NCBI GenBank assembly: GCA_021018815.1
Contig: JAITYX010000047.1
Span: 4,535,001 to 4,599,000 of the forward strand
Direction: 5' to 3'
DNA: 64,000 bases
From: Talinum fruticosum
Lineage: Eukaryota; Streptophyta; Magnoliopsida; Caryophyllales; Talinaceae
The notes under the pieces are model-generated. The model searched no databases. It was given only the letters and a program-made list of their open reading frames with translations, and was not told the origin of the DNA. Both the position numbers and the translations under genes were made by a program. Shown in pieces: positions 24,401 through 37,847 of this stretch. Each line of letters opens with the position of its first letter. The first letter of the stretch is position 1.

Positions 24401-25296
24401 GGAACTACCCTGATCTCTAAAATCAGGTTTTCCACTACAAAGTCTGAAACTCAAATAACCTGCAGACCTTAATGAGTATTCCTACGACCCTAAACCAGAC
24501 CATTATGACACACCCCTCATAAGTTTGCAAAGAATCTATTTCCATGATCCTCCGTCAGGTGTTCTGTTGATAAAAGGTTGAAGCCCCTAGTACAACATAA
24601 TCTCCAATTAACTACAAAATTATTTGGGCAAGTCCCAAGGCACATAAGTAATGCATTCATACAGGTAATTGAAGTTCACAAACATCAAGCCGAATACCTT
24701 AGCAAGTAACTCTTTTCCAAAATCCAAAGAACTCAGATTTGAGCCATTAACAACCATCATAATAAGCATTCAAAAAGTGAAAGGGCAACGGTAACAAAAG
24801 AATTAAGAGATGCTCCCACCATTGTTGTTAGCGACATTCCACAACTTTGACTACACTAAGTCCAAATCCCCACTTCCCCCAAAAAAAAGAGCCCCAACAA
24901 CAACGGGATAAGAAACCGAAAAAACGAAATTCTAGTCCTCAACTGCAACAATTGGAGCTTGCCCATCAGAAAATCTTCTAAGATACCAAGAAGTATTCAA
25001 TACCCAGTTGGTCAATTTAAGCAGAAATCCAAAATCAAAGTATTAAGGCACCTCACTGCTAGAATCAAGAAAGAGAGAGAACAAACCAGAGCCCGGAGAA
25101 CGAGGGAGCTGCTGCAGCAAATGCGAGGGAAAGGAGGCCTTGGAGACTGAGACCAGGAGGAGGGAGAAGTTTGTCGACTAGAGAGCCGAAGAGGGTAATA
25201 AGCAGTGGTGATAATTGATGGGTTTGGGGATTTGCTATGAAATAATGAGGTTGAAGATGGGGAAACTGAGGGTGTTACTGTTATCCCACTATTCAT
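21420..25296 (-). CDS. Small plastid-targeted-type protein of unknown function (At4g13200-like)
   Basis: Three exons on the minus strand: 25087-25296, 22663-22836 and 21420-21662, all in phase 0, giving about 208 aa. Exon 1 is Ser/Pro/Thr-rich with few acidic residues (starting MNSGITVTPSVSPSS), as in a chloroplast transit peptide. Exons 2 and 3 carry the core 'FFLGKALGEALTERIESAVGEVLSTIGRLQAEQQKQVQEFQ', here cited across 40 residues by its ends FFLGKALGE and EQQKQVQEFQ, then 'AKRAKEKAARE', which predicts amphipathic or coiled helix. This resembles the plant chloroplast family typified by At4g13200, whose function I do not know. The exon 1/2 junction is uncertain: the chosen splice reads ...RAL|EMLKCCRESD, and an alternative acceptor lies eight codons inside. 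Confidence 0.7.
23554..23578 (+). repeat. T-tract next to G-tract in an intron
   Basis: About 15 T residues are followed directly by seven G residues, in the long first intron of the plastid-type gene. A similar T-run plus G-run (GGGGAGGGGGG) lies at about 24057-24074. They are low-complexity tracts that can cause assembly errors. Confidence 0.7.
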
Positions 25297-25302
25297 CTCT
25301 CC

Positions 25303-25303
<1 letters not shown>

Positions 25304-25343
<40 letters not shown>
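25304..25343. repeat. Compound (CT)n(CA)n microsatellite in a 5' UTR
   Basis: About 17 bases of CT repeats are followed by 23 bases of CA repeats. On the minus strand this is (TG)n(GA)n, ending eight bases before the chosen ATG of the plastid-type gene, so it lies in the 5' leader. Confidence 0.9.
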
Positions 25344-25379
25344 TCTCCAAGAATATCTGGGTTTTTGATCTGTGCACCG

Positions 25380-28376
25380 TCTGCTTTCAGTGGCAGTTGT
25401 GCAATGCAATTGCCATTGCCCAGAATCCTCACCAATATAATTGAAATCTGGGTTGCTAATTTTTTCAATCACCAATTTTTTTTAATATTAATTGAATTTG
25501 TAATTTTGTGTAGTCCTGTTTATGTATTCTCTTGTTACCAAACTTTTCTTTTTGTCCGAAAGTAATGTTTTGTTTTGGTTGAAGGGTACATAACATTGTT
25601 AAGAATTTGAAGAAAATGATATAATGGATTTAGGAAAAGTATATTTTATTTGCACATATAAAAGATACACAAAAATATTTCAATGTATTGTGATTGATTG
25701 ATTTAAAATTTTATTCTTAAAATCTCCTATTTTCATTGTGTTATTTTTCATCTAATTGTATCACGTCATATGAGTGTTAATTTGATATTTATTTTATAAG
25801 TATATTTGGAATGACTAGCGAATTTAAAGTTTGTTAAATTCAAAGAAATTTATAACTAATCTAAAAAATATATAAAATATCTTTTTTTATACATATAAAA
25901 GGAATATATATAGAAATCTCAAATTTGTGTAAATTTTGAGGATTTTGCATAAAATGTGAAAGTATAGAGAAATCTTGAAAAATTGTAAGCTTGAAACACA
26001 AACTTAGTAAAAATATATATGCAATTGATAAAGACAAATCCCAATGGTGAAACACCTCCCCCCCAAAAAACCTAGGTAATACTACTACTAGTTGTAAAAG
26101 AAAAATAGTAAAAAAAAAAAAAAAGTCACATTTTAATTAGTAAGACAAAATGTTTCCATCTCATTAGATTAAATAAAAGTTGATGTACTAATTTTTCAGA
26201 TAATTTTAGCTCATCTATTATGTCCCGTTATAATCTCTCCTCATCATCCAGATTAACATAATATCGGTTTAAGCTTTCATCCACCTAAGGTAAGATAAGG
26301 CTCAAGCCCATTCGAATTAGAATTTCATACCTAATTACGGAAAAGACTATCTTATCCCTCGTTTATCTCTTTTATAAATACTCACCAAAGTTTGACACAG
26401 AGGAGATAATGACACAACTCATAAAAACCCATACGACACTTGTCTCACTTATTATCTCTACACCTAAGAGAGAAGATAAATATTTCCATACTAGTGAAAA
26501 CCACACAAATCATCAAAAACCTCGTTCACGCACTTCGAGGATGATTCTTCCCAACTTTGCGAATTCATTCAACTAATTTGAGTGTTAGAAGGGTGTTCCC
26601 TAAGATTCAACCCCAGGACATACCTTCTTTACAGGATGGAGCGAGCGCCATGAGGAGTTTGACTATTCGAATCCATCTCCCAAATGTCGGAACAAGTAAA
26701 TTCATTCTATCCGACTCATTATCCACATCACACCTCACAAGTTTGTTTCTAAAACAAAAGTGAAAGTAGACTATTTTTTAAAAACTAGTCTTGGAGTTGT
26801 CCACATAGACTATCCATGCATAAATTTCAAGGTTAGGATAACTACTATGTAAAGCCTATTAAGTAATTTTCCCTACTTACAAGTTTCCTCCTTTAATCTG
26901 TTGCAAATTGCATCATAATTTTAACATAAAGGATGTACAAATGATAATGCTCTCAGAGGAGTAGAGTAAGAATGAAGAGGGTTGCATTGAATTAAGAGAA
27001 TCTCATTGGGCCTCTGGTATAGGCTTTGGTTTGATAAGATAGTCTATGATAGTAGTTGTCAATTAACATATCACTTCAACTGTTTCGATTTTTCGCATGA
27101 TTTGATAAAATATAAAATTAAAATTTGTGTTAATAACTTTATAATTGATAATAATCCTCGCTTTCTATCAAAAAAAATAAAAATAATGCCCCTATCTTGT
27201 TCAAAAATTAGATCGTTATTATATCCCTTATACAGACGAGTATTGGAATTAGAGTCATTATATCATTATATGTTTCCATAATTATAAGGGCATAAAAGAA
27301 AAATACCTTAATATATTTTTTACATATGGAAATCATGGAAACATTTTAGAACATTCATAAACAATATTATCATATAACCAACAAGAACTTTGATTTTTAG
27401 CTTAATTCATTTACACTCAAACTAACAATTACATCATGTAATATCATATCATCATACATTAACAAACAAGTACAATAAGTTGAAAATGAATGAGAATTAA
27501 TTATGATATGAATAGATACTAACATTTTAATATTTCTATAGTTCATTAAATCTAAAAGGTAAAAAAATCAAATGTACATCCAAAAGATTTAGCATTTTCA
27601 TGTCTTATTGAATGTCAACTAATAGCTCATTATCTTAATAATTATTTTTATTTGATTATTATTTGTCATCTATGTAACTATTTTTTTTTTTTGGATTTGA
27701 CAAAGAATATAATCTCTTTGGGCCGCGAGTGTTTAAAATAAAAATCCTTCTAATAAGTGAGTTTTCAAAAATTCAAACTTGTGTTTATCTCTTATCGAGG
27801 TGAGACCGTTACCAATTAACCACGACCGTGTTGGTAAATTATATATAACTATTTTATGAAACAATGACATGACATTATTGTACAAAATAACTACTCCTAA
27901 ATTCCTCACATCATCATTGAGGAAATTACAATGATCTCAAAAATTTCGGTTGTTATCCCAAATAATTTGGGAATTGGGAGTCTTTTGAGTTGCCAAAAAC
28001 AACAGAAATAAAAGGCGGATATTTATCTGAAATTCTTTGGTATTCATTCAAGTCAAGTGTGATTCAATCAAGACTTGCCAAAATAGAAATATAAACGCCT
28101 TTTCCCTCTCCCTCTCTCTCCCCCTCTCTCTCCCTCTCACCATTCTTCTTCCCCACACAATCAAAATCAAATTCCATGAGCAAAAATAGACAGCCCCTGT
28201 TTTCTTATTCCCTCTTCTTCTTTCTGTCTTCCCATTTGCACGATTCCTCAGTTTCTCTCCCTCCATTCCCCATTCTTTCTCTCTCTCTTTCAGGGTTTGT
28301 TTCCTCCTCTGTTTCTCTCTGTCTTCGGAGCTTTTGGCGTTGTGGGTTGTAGGAGAGAGAGAGGAAGAGAGAGAAA
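25380..28376. other. Intergenic between divergent genes, with repeats
   Basis: No gene seen. About 26330-26800 has the look of an old LTR-retrotransposon end: an AACTAATTTGAGTGTTAGAAG block and a downstream CCCCAGGACA resemble the end of chromoviral LTRs. That is a weak match. A SINE copy lies at 27681-27838. The 28085-28376 segment is C+T-rich and is probably the promoter and 5' UTR of the VAMP72 gene. Confidence 0.45.
27681..27838 (-). mobile_element. tRNA-like SINE, copy 1
   Basis: Read on the minus strand: 'ACGGTCTCACCTCGATAAG', then a B-box-like CAAGTTTGAATTTT, then 'CGCGGCCCAAAGAGATTATATTC', ending in a tail that appears as a T12 tract at 27681-27692 on the plus strand. Two further copies occur at 48359-48510 and 57686-57835. 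The body of about 140 bp, the pol III-type internal motif and the A tail are the marks of a SINE. Confidence 0.65.
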
Positions 28377-31300
28377 ATGGGGCAGAAGTCCCTGATTTAC
28401 AGTTTTGTTGCGAGGGGGACGGTCATCCTCGCTGAATACACAGAATTCAAGGGAAATTTCACCACTGTCGCCTCTCAATGCCTTCAGAAACTCCCTTCTT
28501 CTAGCAGCAAATTTACTTACAACTGCGATGGTCATACCTTCAACTACCTCGTTGATAACGGCTTCAGTATATCTTCTATCTTTTCCTTTTTTTTTTTTTT
28601 TTTTGTAATTCTGGGTCGATCTCCATTATTTCTTGTACTTTATCCCCCTTTCCCCTGTTTTACTGGGTTTTGGTGATAACCATGAACTTGTGATGAACAT
28701 GAATGCCCACCGTGAACTCTTTATTTTTTCTTAATTATGTCTTGTTTGAGTTTGCTGAGAATTTATCTATGTCAGAATAAATGCTGAGGGATAATAATTC
28801 AGTTAATTAATTTGCTTGCATGTCCATAATGAATGTAATGTTGGGACATGGATTCCTTTCTTGATGCTTTTTTGTTTCCTAATTTGTTGGCATCACATCA
28901 TAAATATCGAATATGTCATGTTCTCTCTTTATATATCTTGATCACCTTCGATTATGATCTTAACCTTGATTTAGCATTTGGTGTGGGTATCTTTCGTTTG
29001 TATATAACTTTGCATGTATTGTAACACTTTCTTTGATTAGAATTGATTCCATGAGGCACATAAAATTTGTTATTAGGAACACAAAGTTGTAGTATTGGTT
29101 CTAGAAGGTAGAAGTAGCACATTACGAATATAACGGGTAGTTTAGTATGAAGTGTATCATGAAGAGTTGGTGTGTTTGATATGCAGCCTATGCGATAAAC
29201 CCTACCTCCTACTACATAAGTTCGGATTGCTTGGCATTTGACTGTCATAGCATTCATGTCATTGTTGCTAATGATGGTTGCTGATGGTGTCTATTTAACC
29301 ATGATATGCTAAAAAGGAGCTTGCACTGATATTGGTGTCGGGTTTCAATGGTGCATGAGATGCTTGTGGAGAAGGAACAAGTGCCGACCAAGTGCCTCCC
29401 CCTCCTCCCCCTGTCATATAATTTCCCTTTAATATGTTAACTGTAGTTAGGGATGAAGTCTGATTCTGATTACAGACCACTTTTGATAAAGCAAACGTGA
29501 AAGGTTGAGTGTTGAATCCGTTCACCATGACGTAATCCACGACCTTGATGAATTGTTGCTCAAATGTTTGTCATGTGTTCTTGTAAAGGCATTAGGTTTA
29601 TGACATGTACCTTATGGTGTGCCTGAATTAGAACTGTGCCAAAAAAAGCCAAATCCAAAAGTTGAAGCTGATTTTTAAACGACGTAAGCTCTTTAATACA
29701 TATGAGATTCTGCTGTGTGATTTTCTGAAAACTTAAGCTGTTTTATAAACAATGACATGTTGAGATTTCTGACCTTTGGTTGCCGGTTTTGAAAACTTGG
29801 ATTTAGAAACTGGAAGTTTGTACTTATTTCAGAGCCAAACTAAGTAATCGGCTGTACAAACTAGTGATGAATCACCATTTCATTCTATATTTTTCTTTCA
29901 TCATGATTTCATTTGGAAGGATCTATTAGTAGCAATCTAATGTGTGCTTTTATCATTTATGGGTGAACTTGTTGTTACTCTTGACTTCCATTTGCAGATC
30001 CTTGAATAACAAACCTGTTTAATATTTATTTAATATGTCTTTTTCTCTTGTGAGGAATTGCTTTGGCTTATTGTTTTCCCTCAAAGCTTTAGTTGACTAG
30101 CTATGTTCTTTGCTATGGTGCAGCTTACTGTGTTGTTGCAGTTGAGTCTGCTGGAAGACAAGTCCCTATTGCTTTCCTCGAGAGAATCAAGGATGAATTT
30201 ACCAAGAAATGTGGAGGGAAAGCTTCGAAAGCTGGTGCTCGCAGCCTAAACAAAGAATTTGGGTATTGTTCCAGATGACATGTTCGAAAGAATGCCTTAT
30301 CTGCATTCTTCCTTGTTTACTTTGTCAAATGTGTTGTTCAAGTTTAGTAATCCTGCCACTGTTATGACCGTCCGTACCATTTGATGCCAAAAGCTTTTCT
30401 TGTGGATATCTTGGAGGTGGTCTCCGACTTTTCCTATTAGGGATAAGATTGTTTACATCTTGACTTCCATGATGAGATCCATCCCGTGTGTTTGTTTTTC
30501 TTTAATTGTGTTTTACTATTATTATTGTCGTCTTTGTTGTTATTGGTGCTTCAATTATGTGCCTTAGTGTAGGCCCAAATTGAAGGAGCAGATGCAGTAC
30601 TGTGCAGACCATCCAGACGAGATTAACAAGCTTGCAAAAGTGAAAGCTCAGGTTAATGAAGTTAAAGGAGTCATGATGGAAAATATTGAGAAGGTACATT
30701 CCTTCCAGTTTGATTATTGAGTGTGCATAAAAGTTGACTCACATTAGTTGATGCTTCTGGCTCCCTTCTTTCACAAAGATTATTTTGGACAATTGATTAT
30801 TGCGGATTCTGGTTTTAGGTTCTTGACAGAGGTGAAAAATTGAGCTCCTGGTGGACAAAACAGACAATCTTCGCTCACAGGTCAGTATTCTTATATGACA
30901 TAACAATCTCCAGATTGCTGGCAGATAACTTGTGCCCGAGGTACCCTTTGTTGGCTTGGCTTTTCCTAAATTTATGTTTTATGAAGAAAGAAATGGTGAT
31001 TAAAAATTTCCTCTTCTTACTTAGCTGATTGTTCAATAGAAAACCAAAATGCTTGGTAAATGAACCAGTTGTGTTTCGTTTGTGAATTATGTTGGCTAAA
31101 CTTTACTAACCATTGAACACTTTAGATTGCTCTTTTCTTCTAGTACCAAATGTTTCTCTTGGAATGTGGATTAAGGCATGCCCTTCAGTTCCTCTACACT
31201 GCATTCCTTAAGGCTTTGTCGTTAGGGCTACGTTAAACAGACTCTACTTCAATTGCCCGACATGGGTTTTGTTTTTGGGTGTCAGATTCGTTCATTAAAA

Positions 31301-31690
31301 TGCTTGTTTTTGGTGTAGAACAAAGTGTCCTTAGTCCTTACATTAGAGTGAAATGAAAGTATTAGTAAAATAGCATTGAAGTTAATTGTTTTTCAACAGC
31401 TCTTTGAAAACATTTACCGCACTTAAGAGGATCCATGTCCCTTTTTTTGGGAACACATGACCTATGTCCTTCTGAAAGTGCTGAATTTTTGCTAATACCA
31501 TCTGATGTGTATCCAAAGGACTTTCTATATTCTCTTACAGGCACAAGATTTCAAGGCTCAGGGTACCAAAATAAAGAGAAAGATGTGGTATGAGAACATG
31601 AAGATGAAGATGATTGTTGCAGCCATTGTTCTGGCTATAATCCTCGTCCTATTCTTCTCCGTTTGTGGTGGAGTTAAATGCTTGAATTAG
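28377..31690 (+). CDS. VAMP72: VAMP72-family R-SNARE (five exons, one-base frameshift in exon 4)
   Basis: Longin-type vesicle SNARE of the plant VAMP72 group, which mediates fusion of secretory vesicles with the plasma membrane or cell plate. Coding exons: 28377-28566, 30124-30262, 30573-30693, 30819-30880 and 31541-31690. The product would be 220 aa, the normal family length. The N-terminal longin domain starts [20 protein letters not shown] and is followed by the R-SNARE helix with the zero-layer Arg in 'VLDRGEK' (about residue 154). A C-terminal transmembrane segment ('[18 protein letters not shown]') and a short tail [10 protein letters not shown] complete it. Exon 4 has five A residues after GGTG where the family sequence GEK-I/L-ELLVDK needs six. 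As printed, the frame is lost at about residue 157 and the membrane anchor is not reached. Confidence 0.93.
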
Positions 31691-33397
31691 TTTATAAGAG
31701 TTCTTCTAGCTCTAAATATAAACCTCGAGTTTGATTATCCATGTCCGCTTGGCCTACTCATTTTCAATTTCCATCTGTAAGAAGTTTCGTCTATGTAGGA
31801 GCATCGACTTTTAGAAACTTGTACAGTTTTGTCTTGATCCCCGTCGATATTAGTAGAAGATTATTCAACTTGATCCTTGAAAAGGATTGATGCATATACT
31901 CATCTTTTGACAAAGTAGTCATCTTTGTTTTTCTTGTTTTCTAGTTATGTTCTTTTACATGGAAGAACTGGAAAGCTAAATTTATTACTAATGCATTTTA
32001 ACATCTTTGAATTTTGATCACGATGGTGGACTTGTAATAATATTTCTATTCTTGTCAGATGATAATGTGTCTAGTTGCTAGGCAATTATATTGTCTAATT
32101 ATTGTTTATTTTGATAATTTTTTTTGCAAATAAGGAATGAATCCGTACATTGCCATCTACAATAAATATTATAGTCAATTAAATACACATTTAGATGGAT
32201 TTTTTTTTGTATGCTGGGAAGATTAATTGTTAATACACTTAATACTTAACTTCTATTCGCTCTTTATTTTGTAATGTAACCATTAGAAATGGGACACAGA
32301 TTTATTATAGACAGTAGTTTTCTAGTTGAAAAAAATTTACAAGTTATCACATATCATAAACCATATTCAAAACTCACTCCAATGAAAGTAACTCCAACAA
32401 ATCGTCTGCGTTCTTTGGAGTCTATGGAAGAAGAAAAATGCACTAGTCTTCAACAATGAAGTGTTCACCACCACCAGAGTCCTCATCAGAGCCAAAAAAG
32501 CTAGTGCAAAGTGGAGAGCAAGGTGTCATCATTCAGTATGTCCAGAAGGAAAATCGTCATCTGTGAAAAAAACGAAGCAACAACACCTGGTAAGGTGGAA
32601 TCTTCCGTCGGGAGACTTTGTCAAGTTAAATTTTGCAGCTGATTAGATGACTTGTTTGAGGCATACGAATCCTTTTCCCCCATGTTTGGGCTTCTAGCCC
32701 TTCTTGTCTCTTTTCCTTTATTGTGATTGATAATATCATGTGCATAAGCCTTGTGAGCATGGCTACTTAAGGTTCCTATGTATCCTTTACCCTTTCCCCA
32801 AAAAATAAACCCATATTCAAAGATCCACGATGTAATCACCCGATAATTCCATTCCAAATGATCTCAGGCTCAGCAACATAAAATAAAACTAGATTAATTG
32901 AAACTCTCTAAAAGAGAGATGCAATATCACCCATCAAAAGAGGGACAGAAACACACTCTCATCTCATATGTACAGAGACAAAATTTGTTCATAGATAAAA
33001 GCGTACAGGACATAGTGCTACAATTTCAGGCAGTATTATTATTTCGTGTTAAAGCTCAAGTAAGATTACATGGTTTGATCAGGATTTTCACTTGAATTGT
33101 GAAACCAGACATGAAAATCCACCAAAATAATCCACATAAAAAGGGACAAAAAAGCGTGGTTACTATTTCTCACACCATTAGAACTAGAAAGACATGTAAA
33201 TAAGAGCCTGTCATGTAAGAGAAACCTGTCTTCCAAAATCAGAATGACTTGGAAAATGATGGCCTGGCTTGCAATAAATATGTTTAGAGGTATCACAACA
33301 CGTCTTCAATGGGATGGATGAATCCAAGATTGCCTTTTTGTGATCATCCCACACAAACAATATGCAGTTCTGAAGATAGAAGCTCAAAATATGCTTC
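31691..33397. other. Intergenic between convergent VAMP72 and PANC genes
   Basis: It probably holds the two 3' UTRs. It also contains a short LINE fragment at 32398-32646. No further gene seen. Confidence 0.5.
32398..32646 (+). pseudogene. L1-type LINE fragment, linker to RNase H
   Basis: The open frame reads 'VCVLWSLWKKKNALVFNNE', then 'RWNLPSGDFVKLNFAAD' and a stop. This is the segment between the zinc-binding domain and the RNase H domain in plant L1-type LINE polyproteins (family pattern W..WK.RN...FNN ... W..P..G..KLN.D). It is an isolated fragment of about 83 codons. Confidence 0.65.
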
Positions 33398-36388
33398 CTA
33401 TACATTGATCTCAATGTTGTCAAGCAGCCTGGCTTTCCCGAACCATGCAGCAACACAAAATACAGCAGGTCTCTTGATCTGGTCAACTTCTTCTAGGGTT
33501 TCTTGATCCACTATCTGTTTTCGATAAAAGCACAAGATATGAAGTTGGACTATTGAACTCGAAGGAAGTTGAAAAGGGGTCCAGGGAAGTTAAGATGTAC
33601 AAGGCCTTACCCTCCCAAACAGAGAGGTTATAACTTACAAGAGAACCACCAAAAAAATGAAAGGGATGTGAGCATTGCGCATCATGGAAGGAGGAACTTC
33701 TTGCATACAAAACCTATGTCCTAAGTGACATTGTAGAGGAAAAACTCACCTCAGCATAATCTACTTTTCCACCAGCTTCCTCTATTGCCTGGATGACTGA
33801 ATTCCGCAACTCTTTGCTACTAATTTGCCCCTTTTCAGCGGCTAGTTTTGCTTTTGATAGGGACCTATTAATTGATAAGGCCTGAACATCCAGAGGAAAA
33901 TATTTTTCAGGTCTTAGATTAATAAGAAAAAGGGCATTCCCAGGCTATGTTACTCGGACTATTCATCACACCTTGACTACTGGTAGTGACGTACTTACAC
34001 TCACACAAGAGCATTAACACTTGAATGAATATTGACCCATCATTTCACAATAAAAACAAAGTTTTTAAAAAACAGCGCAGTCTGACATCACCCCACCCCA
34101 AATAATTGACTGTTTGACATGAACATAGTAAGTCTCTAACATAGTTCAGAAGTGCCGCATTATCAACGTCAAGTGTTAACCTTTTGCCATTCCTCTGGGG
34201 AAAGATACACATTGCGAGAACTCATTGCCAATCCATCATCTTCACGCATGATCTCAACACCTATTATCCTGGTGCCGATGTCAAGATCTCGGACCTGAAA
34301 TACAATTTCAAAGATCAACACAGCTATCAAAAAGCAGTCACACCACATCATAAGTATAACTACCTGCAAAGTTTGTATACAAATTGATGGACTCAAATGA
34401 ATAGCACCTTGAAGCAGACCAAAACTGCACTCCGAAAATACCGGTAATTTTAATCTGTTCATGGTCAAACACCTCAATTTGCTACATCAAAGTCAACATA
34501 TTTTCCAAGAACCAGGCATAATTTACTGTCAGAAAAGAAAGGTACGACTGAATGAGTTACATACAACATAGCAAAATACCTTTTAGAACGTTACACAATA
34601 ACTGCACGCACCCATTTAGGAAGACCAACTCATCTATGGCTGACAACTGACAAACTAAAAGCACATCCAACTTCCAAACAAGTAAAAAATTACCAGCCAC
34701 AGAGTATAAAGGGAAAACAATCAATTTAACATCTTCCACTTGACACCATCTATCTTCTAGAGACATTTAGGTTACGGATAATTCGTGTATTCAACAGCAG
34801 ATTTGTTTCATAGCTATTTCACTGTCAGACATGATTAGAAGGGTGATCTTCATGTTTGTTTACCAGAGAACTGGATAAGAAGAAACACAGGATAACTCAT
34901 ACAAGCAGAAATATGACTAGCATTAATTTCATCAGACTAAAATTAGATGATGACTAACGGTAAACCTATCTACAGATTTACAGTATGTTGAGATTGCCCT
35001 GTTCCTAAATAAAGCAACAATAGTTCACACTTATGAACATAACTACAGCTTCCTGGGATTAGTTTTGAAATGAACGGTAAAGAACAAAAACATCAAATAT
35101 ATATCATCTTCTATCGTGTGAAATTAGCAATCAAATCCCCATGGAGATCACTGATACCTTTTTTGACAGTAAATCTAACACATAAGCTGAGGCTTTGATA
35201 CAACACGTACTCTTGCAAAAGTAGGACCAAGGATGCATTAAAACTTATAGAAATAGAAGTAAAGTGCAACTGTAAACAGAGACATTCAGTTCACACGACA
35301 AATCTTTATATGTACACGTACATAAATGCATACATATATAAGTATATTACGTCAAGAAAATTTTCTCGGTTGCACAACCTGTATGTTCTGGAGAGTTATG
35401 TACCTCACCGGTCAGTAAGCAGGGTTTTAGAGCAACTTTATAATAGTATATTTTCACACATTGTACTCCAGAAAACTAGATTTATACATCTATGAGATCA
35501 TGTACGTTTAAAATAAGACGAAAAAAAATTCAAAGTTATCTTGTAATCCAATTTGAAAGCGAAGTGTTACCCACTTAAAGCTAGTGCGTAGAACGAGCCA
35601 ATTGCAAAACAATTACATTAAAATGGGCGAACTAAGAGCCTATTCAAGACGAGAAGCAGCATCCGCAGCCATATATATAAAGCTGCTACTACTACAAATT
35701 TGAAATCACAATATGAGCCCCCAAAGAAGAAAAGAATTAAAGTCGAAGTTGTGACATAGCTTTCCTATCGCAAAAAATTTTAAATTGGAAAAAAAAGGGT
35801 AAGAAAGAAGCTCACCATTCTACAAATAATCCGCCATTGCTGATAATCCTTCTTGCCAAAAACAGCAATATCAGGCTCCACAATGTTGAACAACTTAGTC
35901 ACTACAGTAGCCACCCCTCTAAAGAACACTGGTCTACTCTTCCCACATAAACCCTTCTCCAACCTCTCAACTCTCACCCATGTTTCATGCCCACCTCCTC
36001 TTTCATCCACACAACTCGCCTCCACTTTCTCTCTCCTCTCCCCATCTTCTCTCCCCTTCCTGCCACCACCATAGTCATACAAATCAAAGGGGTTGAAAAC
36101 AGCATCAACCCCACCAGAAACAGACATTAGCTTCTTGACATCGCCATTGAAGTCAGATGGGTAGGTAGAAAGGTCCTCAGAGACGCCGAATTGAGCTGGA
36201 TTCACGTAGATTGAGACCACAATTAGGTCGGCATGTTTGCGGGCTTCGTCGATGAGAGAGAGATGACCCTTGTGAAGATAACCCATTGTGGGCACGAATC
36301 CAATGGTCTTGCCTTGCGCTCTCATTGCCCTTGACCACTTCCTCATCTCGTCTTTTCCTCTGATTATCTCTGGTTCCTGAGCCGCCAT
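33398..36388 (-). CDS. PANC: Pantothenate synthetase (pantoate-beta-alanine ligase)
   Basis: It catalyses ATP-dependent condensation of pantoate with beta-alanine to pantothenate, the last step of vitamin B5 synthesis, in the cytosol of plants. Minus-strand exons: 35816-36388, 34181-34294, 33750-33881 and 33398-33514, all in phase 0, giving 311 aa (the Arabidopsis enzyme is about 310). Visible motifs are [10 protein letters not shown] (33-42, the nucleotidyltransferase HxGH signature), 'SIYVNPAQF', '[19 protein letters not shown]', 'FGKKDYQQW' (177-185) and 'MSSRN' (215-219). The plant-specific insertion '[11 protein letters not shown]...' is present. The start is the ATG at 36386-36388; an upstream in-frame ATG at 36434-36436 would add 16 residues. 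No break was found. Confidence 0.97.
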
Positions 36389-37847
36389 ATTGTTGATCAG
36401 AGTTTGGTGGGTTAGGGTTTTCGGGGAAATTCGCAATAAAGGCTCTGTCTTTTCAATGTGAAAATTGATTTAGATTTGAAGGGGATTATTCTGGGTAAAA
36501 TCACCAATTTTTATTCCAGAAATGATGGAGCACAGATTCTCAAGAACTAGCTTACTCGGCTTATCTCGGTCTCCATTGGCCGCTTCCCTGGTTCTCAAGA
36601 AACAGCCTTCATAAAGAAATTGTCTCAGTTATTATAAATAACACAATAAATTTGGGTTAATTTGAAGAAAATTTTGAAGTAATTATTTCAAAAATGTCCT
36701 TAATTTATTTTTAAAATTTATTATTTTTATTATTGAAATATTTTAATTTATATTTTCGGTATATGTTAGTTAAATTTTTTATCTAAAATTAAAGTAAACT
36801 AAATTTGTAATTAAAGTATTAACTATTTGTTTTTAATTTAATGACCCTAATTATGAATAATTTTTTAAAAAATAAAGTCAATCACCACTTCTTCATTAGT
36901 TTTTCTCAATTCATATATACATATTTTTTAAAAATATTTAAATTTAGGCCTTTAGACTTTCATCCAAATAACTTATTCATTTGCTTTTTTTAGTTCATAG
37001 ATATATTATTATTTAAATAAATAAAAAAGAAATGAGGGTAATATCATCGTTTAATTCCTTAAAAGTAGATTTCTACAACTATACAACATTATAAAATATT
37101 TCAGATACTAATTTATTATTTATAATACCTAAAATATATTTTTTTAATTATTTTTCGATACTATAAGCTACGAAAGTGTCAATAATTCTAATAGAAGAAA
37201 AAAGTTTTTTAAAAAAATATAGCAAAGTAAATGCTTATAGCGTGGGTATCTTACAACTTTTTTAGACAAAATAATCCACCCGATAAATAAAACCAAAATA
37301 CCTAAATTATACATAAAACAATCCATGAAAGTTTATGAAGTAGTGACTAATTAACAATAAAAATACGAGCTAAAAAGTTGCCTCCATCCTTGGAAGCTAA
37401 CAGTAGTTGCTAATTAGCACTAATATACATATGCATAATTTCAATATTTTTAAAACTTACAAATATCTAATTTCAATATTCTACCTCAATTTCAACATTC
37501 ATAGTTGGAAGGAAAGGATGATTCCCTAATTATCTTCTTAAAATATCTTTTCATTTTAAACTAAAAAGAAAATTTTTGTATATATATACTCTGTCCATTC
37601 CTTCTCTTATGTCCCTTCTTTCTCTCTAAATCTCTCTAAATTCTAATTTTAATTTAAAAGTATTATTATTTTTTCCTAATAAGTTTTATCTCTTTCTTGA
37701 GATAGTTCAGATTTCTATCTCTCTTATTAGAGTTAAAATTTCTCTTTTTTTTTTTTTATGAAAGTTATGATTTCTTTTATTATTATAAGAGTCGTGTGTT
37801 CTCGTGTTTGTGTGAGTTATATGATACATCGCTTGTTAATATGTGTA
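36389..37847. other. 5' flank of PANC and A+T-rich intergenic DNA
   Basis: No gene seen. The first 150 bases should hold the PANC leader and promoter. The rest is A/T-tract-rich with only short open frames. A CTGTCCATTCCTTCTC stretch at about 37590 may be an eroded Stowaway-type end. Confidence 0.45.

Noticed and set aside
26330..26800. Possible chromoviral LTR end
   Set aside because: Only a loose match to LTR-end style, with no partner LTR, no TG...CA boundaries and no internal coding sequence. Kept as a remark in the intergenic entry only.
35853..36074. 73-codon plus-strand open frame
   Set aside because: Antisense of PANC exon 1, explained fully by the conserved gene on the minus strand.
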